From: an uncultured Clostridia bacterium | GTDB taxonomy: Bacteria; Bacillota; Clostridia; Christensenellales; Borkfalkiaceae | NCBI GenBank assembly: GCA_937915565.1 | Contig: CALDMH010000041.1 | Span: 1-8,373 of the forward strand | Direction: 5' to 3' | Length of the DNA: 8,373 nt | Translations under genes and position numbers: made by a program | Shown: in pieces, positions 1-5,548 of the stretch | Layout: each line of letters starts with the position of its first letter | Position numbering within the stretch: position 1 is the first letter of the stretch | Notes under the pieces: model-generated | Seen by the model: only the letters and a program-made list of their open reading frames with translations | The model's database searches: none | Told to the model about the DNA's origin: nothing

Positions 1-789
1 CACCATAAAATCTTGCTCGTAATCTCCCGAACCTGAATAGTTCGGCATACCCGCCGAAGCGTCGGCAGGAGCTTGTTTCATCACTTCTTCGGGGATAACC
101 ATAGACACCTTGCTCGACGAAGAACATTCCATAGTGCAGTTTTCGTATTTGGACGAGTTGAAAATGGAGTCGAAGTAGCTTTTGGTTATCGTGTCGCCCG
201 TTTTCGGCGCGGGAGCAAAGTATTTGTACACGTCACCGAAATAGATTATGTAGACCTTAACGGTTTTATTTTCGGACGCAGCGGCTGCGGTGAGAAGTAT
301 TTTCGGTTGCATTGCCGTGGAAAGCGAAAATAATTTCGATTCTTCCTTTTGCGATTCCGTGTAAGTTACGGTACATTCCTTCAATTCCGTCGCGCCTTCG
401 ATAAGTTCGGCTTTTATTCCGAGCGAGGCGGCTTTGCTAAGTTCCACGTCGTTGGTTTTAACGTCGGAAATTTCGCAGGTTTTGTCAAGCCCGATAACCT
501 CGTTGCCGACGTAATCCTTTGCCGCGTCCTCCGCGTTGTCGTAAGATTTTTCCGAAAGCGCGCCGTCGTAAGTTTCGGAGCAGCCGCCTATTTCTTTTTT
601 GAAATCGTCGATGTCCTCTTGTGGTTGTTTGAAATCGTCGGAAACGGAATCCATAGTGGATTCGGATGTTTGAACCGATTCCGAACTGTTTGCGCCGGTG
701 CTCGGCTTGTGGTTAACGACGATTATCGTTGTGACTGCCGCGCCGATAACGATAACGGCCGCGACGATGATTGCAATGATTTTTTTCAT
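1..789 (-). CDS. Membrane-anchored extracytoplasmic protein of unknown function (3' end cut by window)
   Basis: The frame is open from the ATG at 789 to the left edge (263 codons, no stop), so the C-terminus is missing. Residues 1-3 are MKK, followed by a hydrophobic segment at about 4-25 (IIAIIVAAVIVIGAAV...) with no lipobox cysteine. This suggests an uncleaved N-terminal anchor with the rest outside the cell. Residues about 30-50 are rich in Ser, Thr and Glu and look like a flexible linker. After that comes an acidic, mixed alpha/beta-looking region with scattered cysteines. The visible part ends in a Ser/Gly-rich stretch. AGAGG at 799-803 lies 9 bases before the ATG, and a consensus promoter lies upstream. 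I recognise no family, so no function is offered. Plus-strand open frames inside this region share its codon register and are shadows. Confidence 0.85.
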   Translation of the reverse strand, partial: MKKIIAIIVAAVIVIGAAVTTIIVVNHKPSTGANSSESVQTSESTMDSVSDDFKQPQEDIDDFKKEIGGCSETYDGALSEKSYDNAEDAAKDYVGNEVIGLDKTCEISDVKTNDVELSKAASLGIKAELIEGATELKECTVTYTESQKEESKLFSLSTAMQPKILLTAAAASENKTVKVYIIYFGDVYKYFAPAPKTGDTITKSYFDSIFNSSKYENCTMECSSSSKVSMVIPEEVMKQAPADASAGMPNYSGSGDYEQDFMV

Positions 790-820
790 TGTCAAATACC
801 TCTTATAGATTATATTCGAT

Positions 821-836
821 AACGTAAAATTACGTT
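821..836. promoter_or_regulatory. Inverted repeat in the leader of the minus-strand gene
   Basis: AACGTAA and TTACGTT form perfect 7-bp arms around a 2-base spacer (AA). The repeat lies between the -10 box (846-851) and the ribosome site (799-803) of the leftward gene, starting only a few bases after the predicted transcription start. This is a plausible position for a repressor site. The arms are AT-rich and short, so chance occurrence is possible. No regulator can be named. Confidence 0.35.
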
Positions 837-845
837 CCACATAAG

Positions 846-874
846 ATATTACCACCGTTATCATAAAATGTCAA
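846..874 (-). promoter_or_regulatory. Sigma-A type promoter for the leftward gene
   Basis: Read on the minus strand, TTGACA (869-874) is followed by a 17-base spacer and TAATAT (846-851). The -35 box is a perfect match and the -10 box is close to consensus. The predicted transcript starts near 839 and leaves a leader of about 50 bases before the ATG at 789. Confidence 0.8.
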
Positions 875-943
875 CGAAATTTTCACAAAACCGACATCGT
901 TCAAGGTTGTTTTTCGGTTTTTAGATAAATTATTTCAAATAAC

Positions 944-972
944 TTGTGTAAACGCGTAAAATATGGTATAAT
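944..972 (+). promoter_or_regulatory. Extended -10 promoter for the SPFH gene cluster
   Basis: TTGTGT (944-949), a 17-base spacer and a perfect TATAAT (967-972) preceded by TGG (964-966) form an extended -10 promoter. The transcript should start near 979, giving a leader of about 75 bases. The -35 boxes of this promoter and the leftward one are about 70 bases apart, so a regulator bound between them could affect both. Confidence 0.8.
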
Positions 973-994
973 ATAAGCGTAGACAAACGGAATC

Positions 995-1039
995 CCTAAA
1001 CGTAAAATATAACCTAAACGCAAAAAACATAAAATATAA
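995..1039 (+). repeat. Short direct repeats in the SPFH gene leader
   Basis: CCTAAACG occurs at 995-1002 and 1013-1020, and TAAAATATAA occurs at 1003-1012 and 1030-1039, just before the ribosome site. The arrangement looks like a degenerate duplication of one AT-rich unit. It could be a regulatory site or simple low-complexity drift. Confidence 0.3.
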
Positions 1040-1054
1040 GGAGATAATGCTAAA

Positions 1055-2107
1055 ATGGCTCTTTTCAGATTGAATCTCGTCTGGAACGACGACAGTAAAA
1101 ACACTATCGTTTATAAGTATCCTCTTAAAAATTACGGAAGAGAGATAAACAATAAATCCACCCTTACGGTTAAGGAGTCGCAGTGCGCGATTTTCGTTCA
1201 TAAGGGGCAGATAGCCGACGTTTTCGGCCCCGGTCTTTACGACCTCGGTACGGATATATTCCCGATTCTTTCCAAGCTCGCGGGCTGGAAGTACGGTTTC
1301 CAGACGCCGATTACCTGCGACGTTTATTACGTAAACACGAAGCAGTTCACGAATATTCAGTGGGGAACTCGCAATCCCATTATGATGAGCGATTCCAGAT
1401 TCGGAATGATAAGGGTGAGAGCGTTCGGCTCGTTCTCTTATAAGGTTGACGACCCTGCCGTTTTCTTAAAAGAACTTTTCGGAACGAACAGCACTTTCGT
1501 AACGCAGGATATTAACGATTATCTTAAATCGATGCTCTTGTCGTGTTTTGCGGATTCGCTCGGCGAAAGCAAAGTTTCCGCTCTCGACCTCGCGGCAAAC
1601 ACGCTCGAATTCAACGAAATAGTTAAAAATACCGTTCAGGAAAAATTCAAGGAACTCGGCCTTAAACTCGTCAATTTGTTCATAGAGAATATGTCGCTTC
1701 CCGAGGAAGTTACGAAGGCTATGGACGAGAGAACCAAACTCGGCATACTCGGCGATTCCACCGATACGCTTATGAAGGTTTCCGCCGCGGAGGCTTTGAA
1801 AAACGCTGCGGCAAACCCGGGAGTGGGCGGCGCGTTTATGGCTGCCGGAGCGGGAGTCGGCGCGGGCGCGGGGCTCGGCGCGATTATGGCGGACGCTATG
1901 AAGCCTTCGAAGCAAGAAACGGCTTCGGCTCAACCTGCCGCAAACGTCGTCGTTTGCGCTTCCTGCGGAAGAACCATTCCCGCAGGCTCGAAATTCTGCC
2001 CCGAATGCGGAAAAGCCGTTGCTCAAAGCAAATTTTGCCCCGAATGCGGAGCGAAAGTAAGCGCGGGCGCGAAGTTCTGCCCCGAATGTGGCAAAAAACT
2101 CGGCTGA
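1055..2107 (+). CDS. SPFH-domain protein with two C-terminal zinc ribbons (YdjI-like)
   Basis: This is a 350-residue cytoplasmic protein. Residues about 20-245 match the YdjI / 'virion core protein'-type SPFH (band 7) family: an IVYKYP start, then VKESQCAIFVHKGQ, FGPGLYDLGT, and a WGTRNPI segment before the conserved band-7 core. No membrane segment is visible. An Ala/Gly-rich stretch (about 251-281) links to two zinc ribbons with Cys at 301/304/315/318 and 328/331/342/345, the second nearly repeating the first (KFCPECG). In Bacillus subtilis YdjI belongs with YdjG, YdjH and a PspA paralogue in membrane-stress response and helps place that complex at the membrane. A similar scaffold role here is inference. 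AAGGAG at 1038-1043 lies 11 bases before the ATG. The out-of-frame ATG at 1047 opens only a very short frame. Confidence 0.9.
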   Translation: MALFRLNLVWNDDSKNTIVYKYPLKNYGREINNKSTLTVKESQCAIFVHKGQIADVFGPGLYDLGTDIFPILSKLAGWKYGFQTPITCDVYYVNTKQFTNIQWGTRNPIMMSDSRFGMIRVRAFGSFSYKVDDPAVFLKELFGTNSTFVTQDINDYLKSMLLSCFADSLGESKVSALDLAANTLEFNEIVKNTVQEKFKELGLKLVNLFIENMSLPEEVTKAMDERTKLGILGDSTDTLMKVSAAEALKNAAANPGVGGAFMAAGAGVGAGAGLGAIMADAMKPSKQETASAQPAANVVVCASCGRTIPAGSKFCPECGKAVAQSKFCPECGAKVSAGAKFCPECGKKLG

Positions 2108-2216
2108 ACTCACTGCGAAAAGATGCGAAGCGAAATCAGCACGAACGAAATACGAAACAAATAAAAAAGTAATTTTTGCGGATAATAACGTAAAAAGTTA
2201 AAAGGAGAATAGAAAA

Positions 2217-2411
2217 ATGGATAAAAAAATAACTGCGGATACCATCATCGTGGACGCACTCGATATTAACCCGAACGCCGGGGAAATTCTTATGAGATAC
2301 GGAATGCACTGCCTCGGCTGCGCGATAGCGCACGGCGAAACCGTCGGAGAAGCCGCCCAGGTTCACGGCGCGGACCTCGACAAAATGCTTGAAGAACTCA
2401 ACAATATCTGA
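2217..2411 (+). CDS. DUF1858 redox-disulfide domain protein
   Basis: This 64-residue protein is a complete, stand-alone DUF1858 domain, the family also named the hybrid-cluster-protein-associated redox disulfide domain. The N-terminal helix region (ITADTIIVDALDINP) leads to the signature at residues 30-35, M-H-C-L-G-C, with the CxxC pair at Cys32 and Cys35. A helical tail (VGEAAQVHG...LEELNNI) follows. The CxxC is likely redox-active or metal-binding, but family substrates are poorly known. AAAGGAG at 2201-2207 lies 9 bases before the ATG. The gene follows the SPFH gene by 109 bases with no clear promoter or terminator between them, so co-transcription is likely. Its flanking neighbours each carry eight zinc-ribbon cysteines, which makes a thiol-redox link conceivable but unproven. 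Confidence 0.9.
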   Translation: MDKKITADTIIVDALDINPNAGEILMRYGMHCLGCAIAHGETVGEAAQVHGADLDKMLEELNNI

Positions 2412-2417
2412 TTTTAA

Positions 2418-2448
2418 TTCGCCGCGCAAAGAAACTTTGCGCGGCGAA
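2418..2448 (+). other. Strong perfect hairpin between the DUF1858 and zinc-ribbon genes
   Basis: TTCGCCGCGCAAAG and CTTTGCGCGGCGAA form 14-bp perfect arms around an AAA loop, starting 7 bases after the DUF1858 stop codon. No T-run follows on the plus strand, and only an imperfect AT stretch lies on the other side, so this is not a classical intrinsic terminator. A smaller hairpin (AAGCC at 2447-2451, GGCTT at 2461-2465) follows and partly competes with it. Likely roles are partial termination, 3'-end protection of the upstream mRNA, or a processing site. I found no second copy in the window. Confidence 0.75.
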
Positions 2449-2517
2449 GCCGTCCTTTCGGGCTTTCGGTATTTCCGATAGAAGCTCTCGGACGAGTAAA
2501 TTCAGGCGGAAATTAAA

Positions 2518-3621
2518 ATGAGCGAAAAACGAAACGAGTTTGACTTCGTCGATTTGAAAGAAATCGACACGGATTACGAAAAATGCCCTAATTGTTCCGG
2601 CAAAATGGTTTTCGACCCCGATTCTCAAATGTTAAAATGCGAGTATTGCGGGTTTTATAAGCGCGTCGAAAAGAACAAAAACGTAGTCGAGCGGGACATC
2701 GAACACGGCTTCGAGCAAGCCGAAAAATGGGATAAAAACGAGCAGGCGACTTATTCTTGCGAAAACTGCGGCGCGACGGTTATAGTCAGCGCGAGCGAGC
2801 AGGCGGTTATCTGCCCTTATTGCGGAACTTCGCACGTTATAAAAAAAGGCAGTTTCGACGGGCTTCGCCCGAACGCCGTAATTCCTTTTATGGTGTCGGC
2901 CTCGCAAGCCGCCGCGCAAGCCAAAAAATGGGCAAAAAAGAAGATTTTTGCGCCTAAATCTTTCAAAAAAAGCCTTACGGTGGAAAATCTTCACGGCGTT
3001 TACGAGCCGAGTTTCACGTTCGACAGTCAAACCGAATCCGTATATAGAGGAAGGGTGGGCGACAGGCATACGAGAACGGTCGGCTCGGGCAAGAACAGGC
3101 GAACGGAAACGTATATCGTTTACAGAAACGTTTCCGGCGATTACAGCAGATTTTTCGACGACGTAATTATTGCCGCAAACGACAATCTCGACCAAAAAAC
3201 TCTCGATAAGCTTTCGCCTTATAAAGCCAAGGACGCCTGCGTTTACGAGAGCAAATATCTTTCGGGTTACGTTGCGGACGGCTATAAACGCGAACTGAAA
3301 ACCTGCTGGAACGATGCGAAGGATTCGATGACGAGAAGTATTCGTTCCGATATAGAGTCCTCGCTTCATTGCGACGTGGTGGATTATCTCAACGTATCCA
3401 CGAGATACGATAACGTCACTTTCAAGTATATGCTTATCCCCGTTTATATAATGAACTTCCTTTTCAAGAAGAAAAAATACAGGGTTTGGATGAACGGAAG
3501 CACGGCGAAGGTTACGGGAAAAACGCCCGTTTCCCCGATAAGAGTTATTATCGCGAGCGTTCTCGGTCTTGCTCTTTCCGCGTTGCTCGTCTGGCTCTTT
3601 TATCTCCTCGGCGGCGAATAA
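2518..3621 (+). CDS. TFIIB-type zinc-ribbon protein with C-terminal membrane anchor (YdjG-like)
   Basis: This 367-residue protein has two N-terminal zinc ribbons: Cys23/26/41/44 (CPNC...CEYCG) and Cys81/84/99/102 (CENCG...CPYCG). A middle domain follows that typically starts with a YEPSFTFD-like motif (about 162-169) and a YRGRVGDRH segment. One hydrophobic helix (about 343-364) ends the protein, so the bulk is cytoplasmic and tail-anchored. The layout matches Bacillus subtilis YdjG, a membrane partner of PspA that is encoded with the YdjI SPFH protein. The zinc ribbons resemble TFIIB or RNA polymerase ribbons only in fold, and a DNA-binding role is not implied. The ribosome site is weak (AGGCGGA, 2504-2510, spacing 7), and an in-frame TAA at 2497-2499 excludes a start further upstream. 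The upstream hairpin may lower or separate its expression from that of the first two genes. Confidence 0.85.
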   Translation: MSEKRNEFDFVDLKEIDTDYEKCPNCSGKMVFDPDSQMLKCEYCGFYKRVEKNKNVVERDIEHGFEQAEKWDKNEQATYSCENCGATVIVSASEQAVICPYCGTSHVIKKGSFDGLRPNAVIPFMVSASQAAAQAKKWAKKKIFAPKSFKKSLTVENLHGVYEPSFTFDSQTESVYRGRVGDRHTRTVGSGKNRRTETYIVYRNVSGDYSRFFDDVIIAANDNLDQKTLDKLSPYKAKDACVYESKYLSGYVADGYKRELKTCWNDAKDSMTRSIRSDIESSLHCDVVDYLNVSTRYDNVTFKYMLIPVYIMNFLFKKKKYRVWMNGSTAKVTGKTPVSPIRVIIASVLGLALSALLVWLFYLLGGE

Positions 3622-3718
3622 CCGAAAATTTCGCGACGAAAACGGACGAAACGGCAGCGTAAACGGACGATATTGCGGTATTTTCATAAAAAACACTCAA
3701 AAAAGCTTACGTTATAAG

Positions 3719-3747
3719 TTGACAACGGCAACTAATAAATGTAAAAT
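3719..3747 (+). promoter_or_regulatory. Sigma-A promoter of the cyclophilin-like lipoprotein gene
   Basis: TTGACA (3719-3724), a 17-base spacer and TAAAAT (3742-3747, one mismatch) form the promoter. The transcript should start near 3754, about 24 bases before the ATG. I see no convincing terminator between 3621 and this promoter, so read-through from the zinc-ribbon gene is possible. Confidence 0.8.
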
Positions 3748-3777
3748 ATAAATATAACTCTATAAACGGAGGAATTT

Positions 3778-4743
3778 ATGAAGAAATTTTTAAGCGGATT
3801 ATTAGCCGCGTTCACGGCCGTGAGCGTTTGCGCGCTTGCTTCGGGTTGCGACGACAACATCGAAAACGGCAGTAAGATTGAAAAATGCACCGTCACCTTC
3901 GACGTCGACGGAACGGAAGAGGCGATTGATTTCAAGCTTTATATGAATATCGCTCCCAACACGATCGCTCATTTCAAACGTCTTGCGGGCAATAATTATT
4001 ACGATAATTCGCAGGTCAGCAACGTAAACAAATCGATTGAATTCGGCGCGTTCGATAAGGACTGGAATTCTCTGGACGAAAAATACGCTTCGATTATCAA
4101 CGCGAATTACGTCAATTCGTTGTCCGATAAGGATATTTACACCAAGAAGTTCACTATAAACGGCGAGTTCGAGGACAACGGCTATAAATACGAAGGCACG
4201 AAACTCGATTTGAGAGAAGGCGCGCTCGTTTTGAAAAGAGGGCTTAAAGCCGTTGAGGGCGAAGATTATCTCGAAGCTTACGACACGGGCAAGGGCGTTA
4301 TGGCGGTTACGTTTACGGATATTGACGCCGACGATTACGTTAAGGACGCTTCCAAGTTCGCGATTTTGGGTAAAGTCGTGCAAGACGACGCTTCGGGCGA
4401 CGTTAAATCGAGTTACACCCGCCTTAAAAAAATCCTTCAAGATTATAAAAAGAACGACGCCGGCGAGGAATTTTATTATTTCTCTTACGAACCCGACGTT
4501 GCCGATAAGGACGAAACGGTGGATTTGGACAAAGCCATTGAAAAATACGGCAGAGAGTATAAGAAAGAATCCGACGGCGACTATTACGCAAAGGACGCTA
4601 ACGGCGGTTACACCGTAAAAATCACTTCCGAAGACGAACTCGGCAAGATTTATATCGACGCCGTTACGGCCGGAAAGAAGGCGTACGTTTCTCTTCGTCC
4701 CGTAAAGACTATTACTATAAAGAGCGTAACTTTTTCTAAATAA
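3778..4743 (+). CDS. Lipoprotein with a degenerate cyclophilin-type (PPIase) domain
   Basis: The 321-residue product has a lipoprotein signal (MKKF, hydrophobic 4-21, ASG-C with Cys24 as the lipidated residue), so it should sit on the outer face of the membrane. The cyclophilin fold is recognisable: a strand at 38-43, FKLYMNIAPNTIAHFKRLAG at 52-71 (family: ELYPDIAPNTVANF), YYD at 74-76, INGEFEDNG at 127-135, REGALVLKR at 146-154, FAILGKVV at 194-201, and a closing TITIKSV strand. Aligned without gaps from YYD to the family's QGGD, the catalytic Arg is Asn82, and the family Phe and Gln are Ile87 and Gly90. Isomerase activity is therefore doubtful, and a chaperone or binding role is more likely. 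A charged 50-60-residue insertion (about 215-275) makes it longer than usual cyclophilins. GGAGG at 3768-3772 precedes the ATG. The gene is monocistronic. Confidence 0.85.
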   Translation: MKKFLSGLLAAFTAVSVCALASGCDDNIENGSKIEKCTVTFDVDGTEEAIDFKLYMNIAPNTIAHFKRLAGNNYYDNSQVSNVNKSIEFGAFDKDWNSLDEKYASIINANYVNSLSDKDIYTKKFTINGEFEDNGYKYEGTKLDLREGALVLKRGLKAVEGEDYLEAYDTGKGVMAVTFTDIDADDYVKDASKFAILGKVVQDDASGDVKSSYTRLKKILQDYKKNDAGEEFYYFSYEPDVADKDETVDLDKAIEKYGREYKKESDGDYYAKDANGGYTVKITSEDELGKIYIDAVTAGKKAYVSLRPVKTITIKSVTFSK

Positions 4744-4755
4744 TTAAATAACGTA

Positions 4756-4781
4756 ATATATAAACCGCATATATAAACCGC
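4756..4781 (+). repeat. Tandem 13-bp duplication before the terminator
   Basis: ATATATAAACCGC occurs twice head to tail (4756-4768, 4769-4781). The second copy runs into the left arm of the terminator stem. It is probably a replication-slippage product in a 3' untranslated region. Confidence 0.7.
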
Positions 4782-4824
4782 CCGCGGCAGATTATTTTCA
4801 AATAATCTGCCGCGGGCTTTTTTT
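4780..4824 (+). terminator. Intrinsic terminator of the lipoprotein gene
   Basis: Perfect 18-bp arms (4780-4797 and 4800-4817, starting GCCCGCGGCAG) enclose a 2-base loop and are followed by seven T (4818-4824). The GC-rich base and T-run make this a textbook plus-strand terminator, 36 bases after the stop codon. The reverse side lacks a good T-run, so it probably works in one direction only. Confidence 0.95.
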
Positions 4825-4838
4825 CGTGTTTCGTATGT

Positions 4839-4867
4839 AAAAGCTGCGCCGCCTCTCGGCGCGGCTT
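4839..4867 (-). terminator. Probable terminator of the glycosyltransferase-ung unit
   Basis: On the minus strand, AAGC + GCGCC pair with GGCGC + GCTT around a 7-base loop, with one C/A mismatch in the stem. Four T follow (AAAA at 4839-4842 on the plus strand). It lies 10 bases beyond the ung stop codon. The T-run is short, so termination may be moderate. Confidence 0.6.
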
Positions 4868-4876
4868 ATTTGATAT

Positions 4877-5548
4877 TTATTCGGGCAATTTCCAGTCTAT
4901 CGGCGTTTCTCCGATGGATTTCAGGTATTCGTTGGTTCTCGAAAACGGTTTGCTGCCGAAAAATCCGTTGTAGCACGAAAGCGGACTCGGGTGTGCGCTC
5001 TCGATTATAAAATGCCTGCTTTGGTCGATAAGTTTTTTCTTCGCGCGCGCGTTTCCGCCCCAAAGAATAAACACGACGGGCTTTTCCCTGTCGGAAATTT
5101 TCTTGATAACTTCGTCTGTAAAATCCGTCCAGCCACATTTGGAATGTGAGTTCGCTGCGCCTCTTCTCACCGTCAAAGTGGTGTTCAAAAGCAACACGCC
5201 CTGCCTTGCCCAAGCGGAGAGTTCGCCCTTTTCCGAGGGGGTAATTCCGAGGTCGGAATAAAGCTCTTTATAGATATTTACGAGCGACGGCGGAAGCGCA
5301 GTACCCTCCTTCACGGAGAAGCAAAGCCCGTGCGCCTGGTTAGGCTCGTGGTAAGGGTCTTGACCTAAAATTACGGCTTTAATCGACTTATAGGGCGTCA
5401 TTTTGAATGCGTTGAATATGTCGTACATAGACGGATAAACCGTGTGAGAGGAGTATTCCCGTTTGAGGAACTCCCTGATTTTCGCATAATTTTCGCCCTC
5501 GAACAAGTCCTTTAAAACATCGTCCCAATCGTTGCCGATATTAACCAT
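4877..5548 (-). CDS. ung: Uracil-DNA glycosylase, family 1
   Basis: Family-1 UNG removes uracil from DNA, mostly uracil arising from cytosine deamination or dUTP incorporation, and starts base-excision repair in the cytoplasm. The 223-residue length matches the family (about 220-230). The catalytic water-activating loop GQDPYH is at 62-67 (Asp64), the uracil-specificity segment GLCFSV is at 74-79, LLLNTTLTVRRG follows, and the DNA-intercalation loop HPSPLS is at 186-191 with His186 as the second catalytic residue. All key residues are present and the gene looks intact. The ATG at 5548 lies inside the last codons of the upstream glycosyltransferase gene (8-base overlap), with GAGG within that gene's end as the ribosome site. 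Translational coupling and co-transcription from the promoter at 6520-6548 are therefore likely. No other DNA repair gene is nearby. Confidence 0.97.
   Translation of the reverse strand: MVNIGNDWDDVLKDLFEGENYAKIREFLKREYSSHTVYPSMYDIFNAFKMTPYKSIKAVILGQDPYHEPNQAHGLCFSVKEGTALPPSLVNIYKELYSDLGITPSEKGELSAWARQGVLLLNTTLTVRRGAANSHSKCGWTDFTDEVIKKISDREKPVVFILWGGNARAKKKLIDQSRHFIIESAHPSPLSCYNGFFGSKPFSRTNEYLKSIGETPIDWKLPE

Noticed and set aside
73..822. Two plus-strand open frames (73-333, 349-822)
   Set aside because: They lie in exact antisense codon register to the minus-strand gene, which has a consensus promoter, a ribosome site and an N-terminal membrane anchor. Their products are Phe/Arg/Val-rich without recognisable motifs.
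979..1054. Possible riboswitch in the SPFH gene leader
   Set aside because: The leader is short, AT-rich and made of direct repeats. I see no stable stem or known aptamer motif.
901..1201. Minus-strand open frames across the SPFH promoter and start
   Set aside because: They cross the rightward promoter, leader and first SPFH codons, have low-complexity hydrophobic products, and lack a ribosome site.
1466..2113. Minus-strand open frame of 215 codons opposite the SPFH gene
   Set aside because: Its product is Arg/Ser/Ala-rich and is the antisense of the zinc-ribbon and SPFH coding sequence. No ribosome site supports it, and the plus-strand protein has clear family motifs.
2108..2216. Possible separate promoter for the DUF1858 gene (GATAAT at 2181-2186)
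   Set aside because: No -35 box is found at 16-18 bases upstream, so the AT-rich stretch alone is not enough.
2632..3696. Long minus-strand open frame (354 codons) opposite the YdjG-like gene
   Set aside because: Almost as long as the real gene, but its product is basic and low in recognisable structure, while the plus strand shows two zinc ribbons and a C-terminal membrane helix. It is an antisense shadow.
3622..3718. Possible terminator after the YdjG-like gene
   Set aside because: Only a 5-bp weak hairpin (TTTCG/CGAAA) is present and no T-run follows, so no terminator is called.
3802..4440. Minus-strand open frame of 212 codons opposite the cyclophilin-like gene
   Set aside because: The plus strand has a promoter, GGAGG site, lipoprotein signal, cyclophilin motifs and terminator. 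The minus frame has none of these.
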